Shown piece after piece: positions 8,264-17,535 of a stretch of DNA of 32,760 nt (its first letter is position 1; each line of letters opens with the position of its first letter). The DNA is from a virus. The notes under the pieces are model-generated. The model had not been told where the DNA came from. It saw only the letters and a list, made by a program, of their open reading frames with translations, and did not search any database. Where the stretch lies: the IMG/VR virus record IMGVR_UViG_3300042549_007263, positions 1-32,760 of that record. One strand, written 5' to 3'. Made by a program: the position numbers and the translations under genes.

Positions 8264-9274
8264 ATGTCTTGGCAGATAAACGGTAAATTCATTTTAGTCC
8301 CAAAAAACCAAACATCCTCACCAACGGGGACACCTACGCCGACGCCGTCAATTACCAATACACCTTTACCAGCTACAAGTACACCAACACCGGTACCAAC
8401 AGATACACCAACACCAACGCCAACATCTACCCCTGTTCCACCAACTGCTACTCCAACAATTACACCTACATCAACTCCAAATATAATAACAAATGGATTG
8501 GTTATTCAATTGGATGCATATAATAATTCAAGTTATCCTGGCACAGGAACAACGGTTTATGATGTAACAAGTGGATATAATCATACGTTAATTGGTGCAA
8601 CTTACACAGTTCTTAATGGTATAAAATGTTTTGATTGTACAACAGGAAATAATAGAGTTGATTACAACGCAACAGGACCTACGTTACCAACATCAGGATA
8701 TACATATATTACTTGGACAAGATTGATAACAAGTAACACCGGATTTAGAACATTACTTTACACAAAAGGATTTACTAAAATCGCACCAATTACTATACCT
8801 AACGCATCAAACACATTAGGATATTGGGCAACAGGATTCGTAAGTTCAGGGTATGATGTTTCAGCTTCAAATGGTGTTTGGGTTCAATTTGCGGTAGTTG
8901 GGACTAACTCATCTCAAACATTCTACATAAATGGTTCACAAGTGGGAAGCTCAATCAATGAGGGTTCGGGTGGAAATACACATTGGGGATTGGGTAATAA
9001 TGATGTTGTTGCTCAACCTTGGGGACATGTTGCCAACATGTATTTTTACAACAGACAATTAAATCTTGCTGAAATAACGGAACAATACAATTATTTGGCA
9101 CCAAGATTTGTGGAACCAACTCCAACACCAACCGTCACACCAACAGCAAGTGTTACTCCAACTCCTACAATAACAAATACACCAAGTCCAACTCCGGATG
9201 AGTTTGGTATAATAACCGAAAACGGTGTTTACATAATTTCAGATGAAAATGGAAACACACTAATACCTGAATAA
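8264..9274 (+). CDS. tail fibre/adhesin B: LamG-like domain between Pro-Thr linkers
   Basis: This is a 336-residue protein. A short N-terminal strand segment is followed by a Pro-Thr linker (about residues 20-70) and then a LamG/concanavalin A-like domain (about 73-282; LVIQLDAYNNSSYPG, then WVQFAVVGTNSSQTFYINGSQVG, then ANMYFYNRQLNLAEI). The last two stretches are typical of the LamG_3 family. A second short Pro-Thr linker and the tail GIITENGVYIISDENG close the protein. LamG-like domains in phages commonly bind host surface glycans. A TATTTAAG variant lies three bases before the ATG. Confidence 0.8.
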   Translation: MSWQINGKFILVPKNQTSSPTGTPTPTPSITNTPLPATSTPTPVPTDTPTPTPTSTPVPPTATPTITPTSTPNIITNGLVIQLDAYNNSSYPGTGTTVYDVTSGYNHTLIGATYTVLNGIKCFDCTTGNNRVDYNATGPTLPTSGYTYITWTRLITSNTGFRTLLYTKGFTKIAPITIPNASNTLGYWATGFVSSGYDVSASNGVWVQFAVVGTNSSQTFYINGSQVGSSINEGSGGNTHWGLGNNDVVAQPWGHVANMYFYNRQLNLAEITEQYNYLAPRFVEPTPTPTVTPTASVTPTPTITNTPSPTPDEFGIITENGVYIISDENGNTLIPE

Positions 9275-9298
9275 AAAATTATAAAAATATAAATAAAA

Positions 9299-11179
9299 AT
9301 GGCACTAATAAAAGTTTCAGAATTAACCAGTACGGGTTCCGTAAAAATTGATGATATATTAATGATATCCTCAACCAGTGGTAGTGGGTACACATCAAAT
9401 CGCATATCAATTGAAGACTTGGTATCAAGTCAACCATTTCTTGATTTAGGTTCTTCAGGAACTGCCGGTTCATCTGGAACAAGTGGTTCTAACGGTTCAA
9501 GTGGAAATAGTGGTTCGTCAGGAACATCAGGGTCTAATGGTTCTGATGGGTCAAGTGGTACGTCGGGATCAAACGGTTCAGATGGTACTAGTGGTTCTAA
9601 TGGTAGTGATGGTAGTTCAGGAACTTCAGGTATTGATGGAACAAATGGTAGTGATGGTTCTTCAGGAACTAGTGGAAGTGATGGTACTAGTGGTAGTAAC
9701 GGAACTGACGGTAGTTCAGGTACATCAGGAACATCAGGTTCTAGCGGATCAAGCGGAACTAGTGGTTCATCGGGAACATCAGGTTCTAGCGGATCAAGTG
9801 GTACTAGTGGTTCATCGGGAACGGCGGGAACAAGTGGTACTAGCGGAACATCAGGTTTAGTAACACTAACAGGTTCAACAGCCGGTGGTTTAATAACATA
9901 TGATGGTTCAGGAACAAACGCAACCGTTCAATCAGGTTTAACATATAGTGGAACAACTTTAACGGCTCCAACAGGTTCATTTGATAATGTAATTGTAAAC
10001 GGACAACCAACAACTTATGGTGTGGCAAATCTCACAACAGGTGTGGTTGCAATTCAATCAACCGCAACGGGAACTATGAATGGAACAGTTGGTAAAGTGA
10101 CTTTATCAAACAGTTATAGTCAAGTGGTTGGAGCCACAAGTCCAGGAACTACCATCTTTACCCTGCCAAGTCTACAACCAGGTACTTACTTGATTACTGC
10201 TCAGGCAAAAGTTAATGGTGGTTATAGTGCAATGGGTATATTTACAGGTGGTTCACAGGTTGCAAACACCAGTGTTTTTAATTGGTATCAAGCCAGCGGT
10301 ACAGTAAATAACGGACTTCAAGGAACTTGGGTATTAACAGTAACTACACCAACAGTTTATACCATCAATGCTTGGGGTGGAGGAACCGTTTCAGCTGGAA
10401 CTGATGGTACAGCGGTAGCAAACTATATCCAAATCAACCCAACATTTGCACTAACCGCAATTAGTGGTTTAACCACAACAAGTGATGTGAATGTTGGCGG
10501 AAACTTAAATGTTACAGGTACAGGTGGTAATGTTCTAACAACAGGTTCAATTTCAACAACTCAAAATATTACAGGTTCGGTAATAATAAGTGGTTCAATG
10601 AACATAATAACAACCACATTACAAATCGGAACTGGTTCAGGTGATGAAGGTGGTGAAATTCTGTTAGCAAAATCACAAACAAACAATTCACTTACGGGTA
10701 GTGGAATTACAATTGATTCTTATCAAAATAGATTAAGAATTTTTGAACAAGGTGGTGATGCAAGAGGTGTATATTTGGATTTAACTAAAACACCTGCAGG
10801 TGTTAGTGGTGAATTATTATGGAAAGCAAGTGGAATAGTAAATGCGGGAACGGATGTTACATTAGGAAATTTGAAAGTAAGATTATCAACATCAGGAAAT
10901 AGAAGTTTACAAGTATCAACGGTATCAGGAACATATTCAGTTTACGGTAGTGGAATATATGGTGCGGGTGGTGTTGGTCATGGTTTTATAGACGGGAGTA
11001 CTCAATTATCAATCACAACAACACCCACATATCTTCGCGCATCAACCAATTTTAGTGCTGCGGGTCAAACCGACACATGGTTGATTATGGATACAGGTAG
11101 TAATATTTCGTGGAGAATATCATTGATAATCGGTGTGAGTTTTAATAACAATATGATTTCAATAGAAAGATTACACTAA
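9299..11179 (+). CDS. tail fibre C: collagen-like Gly-X-Y fibre
   Basis: This is a 626-residue protein. The N-terminus (ALIKVSELTSTGSVKIDDIL) matches the start of fibre E (KISQLNELTEPLSGDMLP), so both probably dock to the same tail site. Residues 51-185 are 45 consecutive Gly-X-Y triplets, nearly all GSS, GTS, GSN or GSD, without proline or lysine. Beta-rich domains follow (about 190-370), then a C-terminal region with a typical fibre-tip pattern (TWLIMDTGSNISWRISLIIG). Gly-X-Y regions in phage fibres form collagen triple helices or polyglycine II bundles; the lack of proline argues for a non-classical helix. Ser/Thr in every triplet would allow O-glycosylation. Confidence 0.85.
   Translation: MALIKVSELTSTGSVKIDDILMISSTSGSGYTSNRISIEDLVSSQPFLDLGSSGTAGSSGTSGSNGSSGNSGSSGTSGSNGSDGSSGTSGSNGSDGTSGSNGSDGSSGTSGIDGTNGSDGSSGTSGSDGTSGSNGTDGSSGTSGTSGSSGSSGTSGSSGTSGSSGSSGTSGSSGTAGTSGTSGTSGLVTLTGSTAGGLITYDGSGTNATVQSGLTYSGTTLTAPTGSFDNVIVNGQPTTYGVANLTTGVVAIQSTATGTMNGTVGKVTLSNSYSQVVGATSPGTTIFTLPSLQPGTYLITAQAKVNGGYSAMGIFTGGSQVANTSVFNWYQASGTVNNGLQGTWVLTVTTPTVYTINAWGGGTVSAGTDGTAVANYIQINPTFALTAISGLTTTSDVNVGGNLNVTGTGGNVLTTGSISTTQNITGSVIISGSMNIITTTLQIGTGSGDEGGEILLAKSQTNNSLTGSGITIDSYQNRLRIFEQGGDARGVYLDLTKTPAGVSGELLWKASGIVNAGTDVTLGNLKVRLSTSGNRSLQVSTVSGTYSVYGSGIYGAGGVGHGFIDGSTQLSITTTPTYLRASTNFSAAGQTDTWLIMDTGSNISWRISLIIGVSFNNNMISIERLH
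9449..9853 (+). repeat. 45 Gly-X-Y triplets
   Basis: Counted from the translation: 45 uninterrupted triplets with Ser, Thr, Asn or Asp at nearly every X and Y position. At DNA level the tract is a patchwork of ggt/gga, tca/agt and act/aca codons. Confidence 0.9.
9736..9825 (+). repeat. 45-bp tandem duplication inside the Gly-X-Y tract
   Basis: 9736-9780 and 9781-9825 match at about 41 of 45 positions and encode five triplets each. This points to length change by slippage or unequal recombination, with frame preserved. Confidence 0.85.
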
Positions 11180-11187
11180 AAAATTAA

Positions 11188-11217
11188 AATAGACAGAAAA
11201 TAAAAGTATTTATATAA
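11188..11217 (+). promoter_or_regulatory. 30-bp upstream block with TATTTATA, fibre D
   Basis: The block starts AATAGACA and ends TATTTATATAA (core 11207-11214). It matches 14947-14976 at 28 of 30 positions. The core ends seven bases before the ATG at 11222. Confidence 0.55.
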
Positions 11218-11221
11218 CATA

Positions 11222-14200
11222 ATGGCAACAACAAGACCCTTCGCATACAACACAGGTACCACCATAGACGGAACAATACAAATTGGAAACATCGCAATAG
11301 GTGTTTCAGATCAAGATTATTCACAAGATCCAGGTGGGGTTAAATGGTGGATGGGACCTGATGAAGAGTTAGGTTATGTTATTGCCAATCAAGTACCAAC
11401 AGGTGACCACCCAACACCTGTCGATGAAGATTCTTATATTAATTTTTGGAGATCAACAGATTTAACCGAACAATCTTTATTAGATTTATTAAACGTTTTA
11501 CCAATAACAGATGGTTTAGAACCATTTACAAATGGTAGTGATGCTAAAACTTGGTTAAATAATAACGGTTATTTTACAACATATGGTGAAGATTTACCAA
11601 CACCAACCCCTACACCTACAAATTTACCAACGGCAACACCTACTCCTTTACCGGCAACTAGTACTCCAACTCCGTTACCAGCTACAGCAACACCTACTCC
11701 AACTGATAATTTAGGTGATAGTTTATTACAAGAAAATGGTGATAGTTTATTACAAGAAAATGGGGATAATATTTTATTAGAATCTACATCAACAACCCCA
11801 ACTCCTACACCAACGCCGGATGTAACATCGGTACCAACTGATACTCCTACACCTTTACCGGCAACAAGTACACCAACTCCCGCACCAACAGACACACCTG
11901 TACCGGCAACAAGTACACCAACACCAACTCCTACACCAATTAATCACGGATTCCAATATACATTAATTGATAGAACTAATACTACAGGTCCATTTGGGAC
12001 TGATTTGGGGTTAGCTTGTGAAGGTGTTAGTTGTTTAGAATCTGAAGATTGTACTATAAGTGGTTCTTTTGATGTTTATTTTGATAATCCAAATGTAAGT
12101 GTTGGTGATTATGCTTACCTTGGTGCAAATTCAAATGTTTTAGCATCCATAACAGATGGTTATTACATTCTTTCCGATGGTGAATTTAATGCACCTTTTA
12201 TATTTGAATTTGTATCGAATCAAGTTGTGGCATTATTAACTTGTGTTGCACCAACCGCAACACCAACATCAACACCAACAGTTACACCAACGCCGGGTCC
12301 GACATCTACACCAACACCAACACCAGAAATGGCGTCGTTATTTATTGATATAGTTATGGGTTATGATGGTATTTCATTCGGTGGAGTCACATATACATCA
12401 GATACAACAATCAGTGTTGTTAAAAATCAACAATATTCTATTGTCGCGTTTAGTGGTAGTGGGTTATTTCAAAATTGGGAGGGTACTAATGTAAATTTAC
12501 CTGTACCTAATTCATCTAACACCATTGTAACTATCACTGGTGATACAGCAACATTAAAAGCTGTGTTCCCTGAAATGACACCAACACCTACACCAACAGT
12601 AGTTCCATCAACCGCAACACCAACACCGACTCCAACAGAAACACCATTACCAGCAACAAGTACACCAACCCCTACACCAACAACAGTTGCATCATGTAGT
12701 GGTAAACCATATATCTTAAAAAATTCATTATCAACGGTAAATTCAGGTGAATCTCTTTGGGTATCAAATAGTAATCCACCAGACGCTTCAAATCTTGTAA
12801 ACACATTAGCAGCAGGAAATCCATTATATTTTTACAAAATTGATAATAACGGAACAGATCAAACATCATACTTTGGAAATGCGGTAGGTACTTCATTTAC
12901 AATAACATTCTGTCAAGATGGAAATAGTGCAGTATATTCAGGTGTTACAGGTGCTATGATATATGATGGTGGTATTAATTCATATGAAATTGACGCAACT
13001 AAATTATCAATAGTACAACGTTCAACAGTTTCTACATTTACATTTGGGGAGGTTTTCTATGTAGATATATTAGTTGCGGGTCAATCGACACCAACTCCTA
13101 CACCTACATCTACAATAGAACCAACTAACGTTCCAACAGATACACCTACTCCTACACCTGAACCTGCAACGGCAACACCTGTACCAACAGGGGTACCAAC
13201 AGATACACCAACTCCAACACCTTTAGCTGCAACAAGTACACCAACACCACAACCTACTAGTACCGCTACACCTTTACCGGCCACAAGTACACCAACGCCA
13301 ACACCTTTAGCGGCAACAAATACTCCTACACCAGAACCAACAGTTCAGTCAACAAGTACACCAACACCAACTCCAACAAGTGGAGCGGGAGTGGGATCTT
13401 GGTTTTTCTATAGTGATGAAGGTGCTATGAATGCAGGACCACCAAATGCTAATGGTAACGCATTATTTATGATTGTCACAGGAAGTAGCACAGAAACATA
13501 TAATCCTAATAAAGTTAGTGGTTTAATGCTTCATTTTTGTGTAAAAGATAGTGCGGGTACGGATTATACATCACAATTTAGTGGATACACAGGTGGAACA
13601 GGAACAATTACAATATCACAAAATGGTGATACTGCAACATATACAAGTACAACGCCAGGTTCGTTTGGGATTCAAAATGTTGGTGGCGGAAATAGTTTCT
13701 TTGTAATTAACACCGCATCTTGTACACAAACTAAAACATCAAACGCACCATTTGTTAATGGTGACCCAATATCAATAACATTTGGTAGTGGAACACCTAC
13801 ACCTACACCAACGCCAGGTGGACCAACATCGACACCGACACCAACAACCGCACCAACGAGCACACCAACTCCAACAAGTGCACCAACGAGTACGCCTACA
13901 CCTTTACCGGCAACGGCAACACCTACTCCGAGTGCAACGGCAACTGAAACACCAACACCGGCACCACCAACCGCAACACCAACATCAACACCAATACCTT
14001 CAAATATTATTGTTGCAGCGGGTGGTGTAAACGTATTAAGTTATTCATATGATGGTGGTGATAATTGGACAAATTCTTCTAACGGTGCCACATTTATATC
14101 ACAACCAGCATTTGCAGTTGCAACTGATGGAAATATGTTTGTTGCGGGTGGTACTCCGGCCGCATTTGGAGGTAACGGTTTACTTTGGTCTAATGATGGA

Positions 14201-14944
14201 GATACTTGGTCTGGATCAACAAATGGATCAACTATGTTTACAACGAATGTTAGAGGTGTTGCATATGGAGGTGATAAATGGGTTGCGGTTGGTATCTCAT
14301 CGGGAGCCGCTAAATTTGCCTATTCATATGATGGTATAACTTGGACTGCGGCGTCAAATTCAAATGCGATTGGTAGTGTACCAAATAGTGTTGCATATAA
14401 TGGAAGTAGATGGGTTGCTGTAGGTTCATCACCTGCTGGTGGTAGTGGAAATAGAACAACAATAGCTTATTCAGATGATGGTATATCTTGGACTGCATCC
14501 GCAAATAGTGGTACGATATTTACAGGTTCATCTTTGAATGTTGCTTGGGGTGGAGATAAATGGGTTGCGGTTGGTACAGGAGCTAACAGAATAGCATATT
14601 CAACAGATGGGATAACTTGGTCTGGTTCAACAAGTGGAAATAGTAGAATCACAGGTACAGGTTATGGTATCGCATACAATGGTTCACAATGGGTTGCCGC
14701 AGGTCAAGGAACAAATGCGTTAGCATATTCATCTGATGGTATAACATGGTCAGGTGCGACAAATAGTAATACAATATTCTCATTCCAATCATATTGTGTA
14801 ACGTGGACAGGAACCAAATGGGTTGCTGGTGGTATTGGAACGAATCAATTGGCGACATCAACTGATGGTGATACTTGGACTGTGACAACAAACGGTAATA
14901 CCATAATGAATAATAGAGTTCAGGGGTTGGCTGCAAAATATTAA
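11222..14944 (+). CDS. tail fibre/adhesin D: mosaic protein with C-terminal seven-bladed propeller
   Basis: This 1240-residue protein consists of folded modules separated by six Pro-Thr linkers. The N-terminal module (1-125) contains [19 protein letters not shown] linker and two and a half copies of the octapeptide GDSLLQEN follow. A beta domain spans about 240-343, and an InlB-repeat-like domain spans 371-452 (FQNWEG, then TLKAVF). Two domains that look duplicated lie at 489-621 and 720-856 (both contain GTD-x-TS and G-x-x-A-x-Y). The end, 927-1240, has seven repeats of the type AYSYDGITW-x-14[11 protein letters not shown], a BNR/Kelch-like seven-bladed propeller. It is probably a receptor-binding fibre or baseplate adhesin; sugar recognition is inferred from the propeller fold. 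No catalytic residues could be assigned. Confidence 0.85.
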   Translation: MATTRPFAYNTGTTIDGTIQIGNIAIGVSDQDYSQDPGGVKWWMGPDEELGYVIANQVPTGDHPTPVDEDSYINFWRSTDLTEQSLLDLLNVLPITDGLEPFTNGSDAKTWLNNNGYFTTYGEDLPTPTPTPTNLPTATPTPLPATSTPTPLPATATPTPTDNLGDSLLQENGDSLLQENGDNILLESTSTTPTPTPTPDVTSVPTDTPTPLPATSTPTPAPTDTPVPATSTPTPTPTPINHGFQYTLIDRTNTTGPFGTDLGLACEGVSCLESEDCTISGSFDVYFDNPNVSVGDYAYLGANSNVLASITDGYYILSDGEFNAPFIFEFVSNQVVALLTCVAPTATPTSTPTVTPTPGPTSTPTPTPEMASLFIDIVMGYDGISFGGVTYTSDTTISVVKNQQYSIVAFSGSGLFQNWEGTNVNLPVPNSSNTIVTITGDTATLKAVFPEMTPTPTPTVVPSTATPTPTPTETPLPATSTPTPTPTTVASCSGKPYILKNSLSTVNSGESLWVSNSNPPDASNLVNTLAAGNPLYFYKIDNNGTDQTSYFGNAVGTSFTITFCQDGNSAVYSGVTGAMIYDGGINSYEIDATKLSIVQRSTVSTFTFGEVFYVDILVAGQSTPTPTPTSTIEPTNVPTDTPTPTPEPATATPVPTGVPTDTPTPTPLAATSTPTPQPTSTATPLPATSTPTPTPLAATNTPTPEPTVQSTSTPTPTPTSGAGVGSWFFYSDEGAMNAGPPNANGNALFMIVTGSSTETYNPNKVSGLMLHFCVKDSAGTDYTSQFSGYTGGTGTITISQNGDTATYTSTTPGSFGIQNVGGGNSFFVINTASCTQTKTSNAPFVNGDPISITFGSGTPTPTPTPGGPTSTPTPTTAPTSTPTPTSAPTSTPTPLPATATPTPSATATETPTPAPPTATPTSTPIPSNIIVAAGGVNVLSYSYDGGDNWTNSSNGATFISQPAFAVATDGNMFVAGGTPAAFGGNGLLWSNDGDTWSGSTNGSTMFTTNVRGVAYGGDKWVAVGISSGAAKFAYSYDGITWTAASNSNAIGSVPNSVAYNGSRWVAVGSSPAGGSGNRTTIAYSDDGISWTASANSGTIFTGSSLNVAWGGDKWVAVGTGANRIAYSTDGITWSGSTSGNSRITGTGYGIAYNGSQWVAAGQGTNALAYSSDGITWSGATNSNTIFSFQSYCVTWTGTKWVAGGIGTNQLATSTDGDTWTVTTNGNTIMNNRVQGLAAKY
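11714..11761 (+). repeat. perfect 24-bp tandem duplication
   Basis: Two identical 24-bp copies (11714-11737 and 11738-11761) encode GDSLLQEN twice; a diverged third copy (GDNILLES) follows. The perfect identity suggests a recent event. Confidence 0.9.
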
Positions 14945-14946
14945 GT

Positions 14947-14976
14947 AATAGACAAAAAATAAAACTATTTATATAA
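14947..14976 (+). promoter_or_regulatory. 30-bp upstream block with TATTTATA, fibre E
   Basis: Near copy (28 of 30) of the block at 11188-11217. The core, 14966-14973, ends 21 bases before the ATG at 14995; the intervening leader is A-rich with no Shine-Dalgarno sequence. Confidence 0.55.
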
Positions 14977-14994
14977 AAGAAAAACAAACACAAA

Positions 14995-17271
14995 ATGGCA
15001 GATCAAAAAATTTCACAATTAAATGAACTTACCGAACCTTTATCGGGAGATATGTTACCAATAGTTAACAACGGAGAAACTAAAAAAGTAAGCGTAAGTA
15101 ATTTACTAAGCGTCTCAATATATGAGGAAGTAACATATAGTGAGTTATATTCTCTTTTAACAGGTGCAACATTAACACCAGGTAAACATTATTTAATCAC
15201 AGATTTCAAAACTTGTTACGACCAACCTGATTATGACCATAATGGTAACACAATTGAAACTGGTAATTACAAAGAAGGTAATGTGGCACCTATACTTGTG
15301 TTGGCAACTGATGTTGATAAAATTTCAGAACACGCATATCAACCAGAATATTCTGGTGATACAATACAATATGATCCATATTTTACATCTACCGAAGTTA
15401 CTGCGGGAGCTGCGTTTGGTAGAATAACATACAGAATTGACGATAAAGGAAATGCTTTTGATTATGACTTTAGAGAAGTTTTATTTAAGAGATATGACGC
15501 ATATAGTGCCGAGGAAATTTATGACGGAAAAGTAAGTATTAATAGTGTTGGTGTTGTAACGGGTGTAGGAACAAATTTTACAGGTAGAACTACCGGAGAT
15601 GTTATAGGTATCGTGAATCCAAATACAGCGTATGGTGTAAATTTTTATCAAATTGTTTCTATTGATTCAGAAACGATTATGACTGTTACGGGACGCACAA
15701 TTTATAGTGTCAATGACACTTTCTATACAGACCGCGTAATTGATACTCGAATGTCTTACAAACAAAGCAATATTATTTCTAACACAGGATTTACAGAATA
15801 CAAAACATTCGTAAGTTATAATAATTGTTTTAACAATACTTGCGGTAATAGAGTTGCAAACACCATAAGTAATGGAAATACTTTCTTACTTTCAAACAAT
15901 GTTTTTAGAGATAGTCCACATAGAGATAATTCCTTTGGAAGTAATTTTAGAAACAATACCTTTAATGATGATTGTATAAATAATACAATTAGTGGTAATT
16001 TCTATGGTAACATAATTGATAATGATTTTGATTACAACACAATATCTTCGGATTTTTACGATAACATAATTATATGTGATTTTCAAAATAATATTATTCA
16101 AAATGATTTTTATAACAACAATTTAGGTGATTATGACTCAAATGATTTTTATGATAATTTAATAATGGGATCATTCTATGGTAATTTTTACACTGGTGAC
16201 GACTCTTTCGCCAATAACATATTAAAATCCTCTTTTTATGGAAACATTATACAAACTAGTTTTGATGATAACGTAGTTGGTAATTTTAACAGTAATTTTA
16301 TTAAAAATAGGTTTGATAATAATAATGTGGGAGATGGTTTCTACACAAACATCATTTATAACTATTTTGATAATAATACAATTGGGTTTGATTTTCACAA
16401 TAATACATTAGGATCAATTAACAATCAATCAACTTTTGAGGACAATCATATTGGTAATGGATTTAAGGCGAATTTAATAGTGGGTCAGTTTGATGATAAT
16501 AAAATTGGGAACAACTTTGGGGGAAATGAGATTGAAAATTATTTTACAAATAATAACATTGGAAATACCTTTCAATCAAATGATATAGGATTAAATTTTA
16601 AAAATAATTTTATTTTAAATGATTTTAGTGGAAACGGAATAACAGATGATTTTAGATATAATCAAATTGGAAATAATTTTGCAAGTAACAACATCGGTGA
16701 CGGTTTTGGATTTGGTGGTAGTGGAGCTGAGGGCAATGTAATTGGAAACTATTTCTTTGACAATACCATTGGAGAATATTTTTATAATAATAATATTGGG
16801 GATAACTTCGAAAATAATACAACAGGGAATAACTTCCAATTTAATAGGGTAGAAACCCCATTAAATGGAATAGATTTTACCACATATTTAGGAAACCCCA
16901 TAAATTTTTCATACCCATCAACTACCGGAACCGATGGAGTTTATACAGGTGTAACTGGAACATCATCAGGTGCAGGAGTAAATTCAGTATTTACTATCAC
17001 TGTTGCGTCAACTCTTGTTAGTGATGTTGAAACTTCAACTATTGGAAAACTATACCTAACAGGTGATACAATAACAATTGCCTCTGGTTCATTTGGTGGA
17101 ACTACTGATTTAGTTTTGACGGTAGATACAATTAGCACAACACCAATGGTTTATGAATATTACAATAAAACTATTCAAAGAAGGTTTGATGGAACACCTA
17201 TATTAACTGCATTAGATAATAATGGTAACTGGTATATATCATCGTTAATCACTGAATCAATAGACGACTAA
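14995..17271 (+). CDS. tail fibre/spike E: N-terminal docking motif plus nonapeptide beta-helix
   Basis: This is a 758-residue protein. Residues 1-40 (KISQLNELTEPLSGDMLPIVNNGETKKV) match the N-terminus of fibre C. A beta domain follows to about residue 270. Residues about 277-620 are a regular nine-residue repeat, F-x-x-N-x-I-x-x-(D/N), with only a few irregular insertions (for example DFYDNIIIC, DFQNNIIQN, DFYNNNLGD). Aromatic and Ile positions would face inwards and Asn ladders would stack, as in a right-handed beta-helix or solenoid of two repeats per turn. A C-terminal beta domain of about 130 residues ends the protein. Phage spikes with beta-helices often bind or cleave surface polysaccharide; no active-site residues could be identified. 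Confidence 0.8.
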   Translation: MADQKISQLNELTEPLSGDMLPIVNNGETKKVSVSNLLSVSIYEEVTYSELYSLLTGATLTPGKHYLITDFKTCYDQPDYDHNGNTIETGNYKEGNVAPILVLATDVDKISEHAYQPEYSGDTIQYDPYFTSTEVTAGAAFGRITYRIDDKGNAFDYDFREVLFKRYDAYSAEEIYDGKVSINSVGVVTGVGTNFTGRTTGDVIGIVNPNTAYGVNFYQIVSIDSETIMTVTGRTIYSVNDTFYTDRVIDTRMSYKQSNIISNTGFTEYKTFVSYNNCFNNTCGNRVANTISNGNTFLLSNNVFRDSPHRDNSFGSNFRNNTFNDDCINNTISGNFYGNIIDNDFDYNTISSDFYDNIIICDFQNNIIQNDFYNNNLGDYDSNDFYDNLIMGSFYGNFYTGDDSFANNILKSSFYGNIIQTSFDDNVVGNFNSNFIKNRFDNNNVGDGFYTNIIYNYFDNNTIGFDFHNNTLGSINNQSTFEDNHIGNGFKANLIVGQFDDNKIGNNFGGNEIENYFTNNNIGNTFQSNDIGLNFKNNFILNDFSGNGITDDFRYNQIGNNFASNNIGDGFGFGGSGAEGNVIGNYFFDNTIGEYFYNNNIGDNFENNTTGNNFQFNRVETPLNGIDFTTYLGNPINFSYPSTTGTDGVYTGVTGTSSGAGVNSVFTITVASTLVSDVETSTIGKLYLTGDTITIASGSFGGTTDLVLTVDTISTTPMVYEYYNKTIQRRFDGTPILTALDNNGNWYISSLITESIDD
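15823..16855 (+). repeat. nonapeptide-encoding repeat region (F-x-x-N-x-I)
   Basis: About thirty or more 27-bp units are visible in the translation, with periodic Phe codons and Asn/Asp-rich aat/gat triplets. DNA copies are diverged, so repeat number is conserved by selection on the protein rather than by recent duplication. Confidence 0.75.
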
Positions 17272-17286
17272 TAAAACGAAAGAAAT

Positions 17287-17535
17287 ATGAGAATATGTAT
17301 ATTGTGCGAAGAATCTAAAGTTCAGCAAGCAAGAGAAAAAATGAAAGATGATAATATCTTAAAAATAGATTTATCACCAACCGGAGAGTTACCTTCAACT
17401 CACAAATTGTGTGTAATGGCGGTTACGGAAGAAAAGGCTAAACAGATGATGGATTCTGCTGAATTAACTATAATAGAGGTGATGAACCCCAAAGAGTTTT
17501 TAGCAAAACATAATTTGAAAAAAATTGGAAAATAA
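17287..17535 (+). CDS. small protein of unknown function
   Basis: This 82-residue alpha/beta protein opens with a strand (MRICILCEESK), a basic helix, the segment SPTGELPSTHKLCVMAV and a C-terminal helix, an arrangement like a small ferredoxin-like fold. No family assigned. It starts 15 bases after fibre E, and its 3' end overlaps the start of the 2OG oxygenase by 11 bases, so all three may be co-translated. Confidence 0.6.
   Translation: MRICILCEESKVQQAREKMKDDNILKIDLSPTGELPSTHKLCVMAVTEEKAKQMMDSAELTIIEVMNPKEFLAKHNLKKIGK

Noticed and set aside
9449-9853. CRISPR-like or minisatellite array
   Set aside because: Repeats are short codon patterns without regular spacers, and they follow a protein period.
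9483-9860. Second frame through the Gly-X-Y tract (Val/Gln/Glu-rich)
   Set aside because: A shadow of the repeat codons in another frame. The real frame gives continuous Gly-X-Y triplets and a conserved N-terminus.
11569-13863. Long minus-strand frames rich in Gly-Val (VGVGVGVG) opposite fibre D
   Set aside because: They are the antisense of Pro-Thr codons (acaccaac), which lack stops on the other strand; they have no start context and are composition artefacts.
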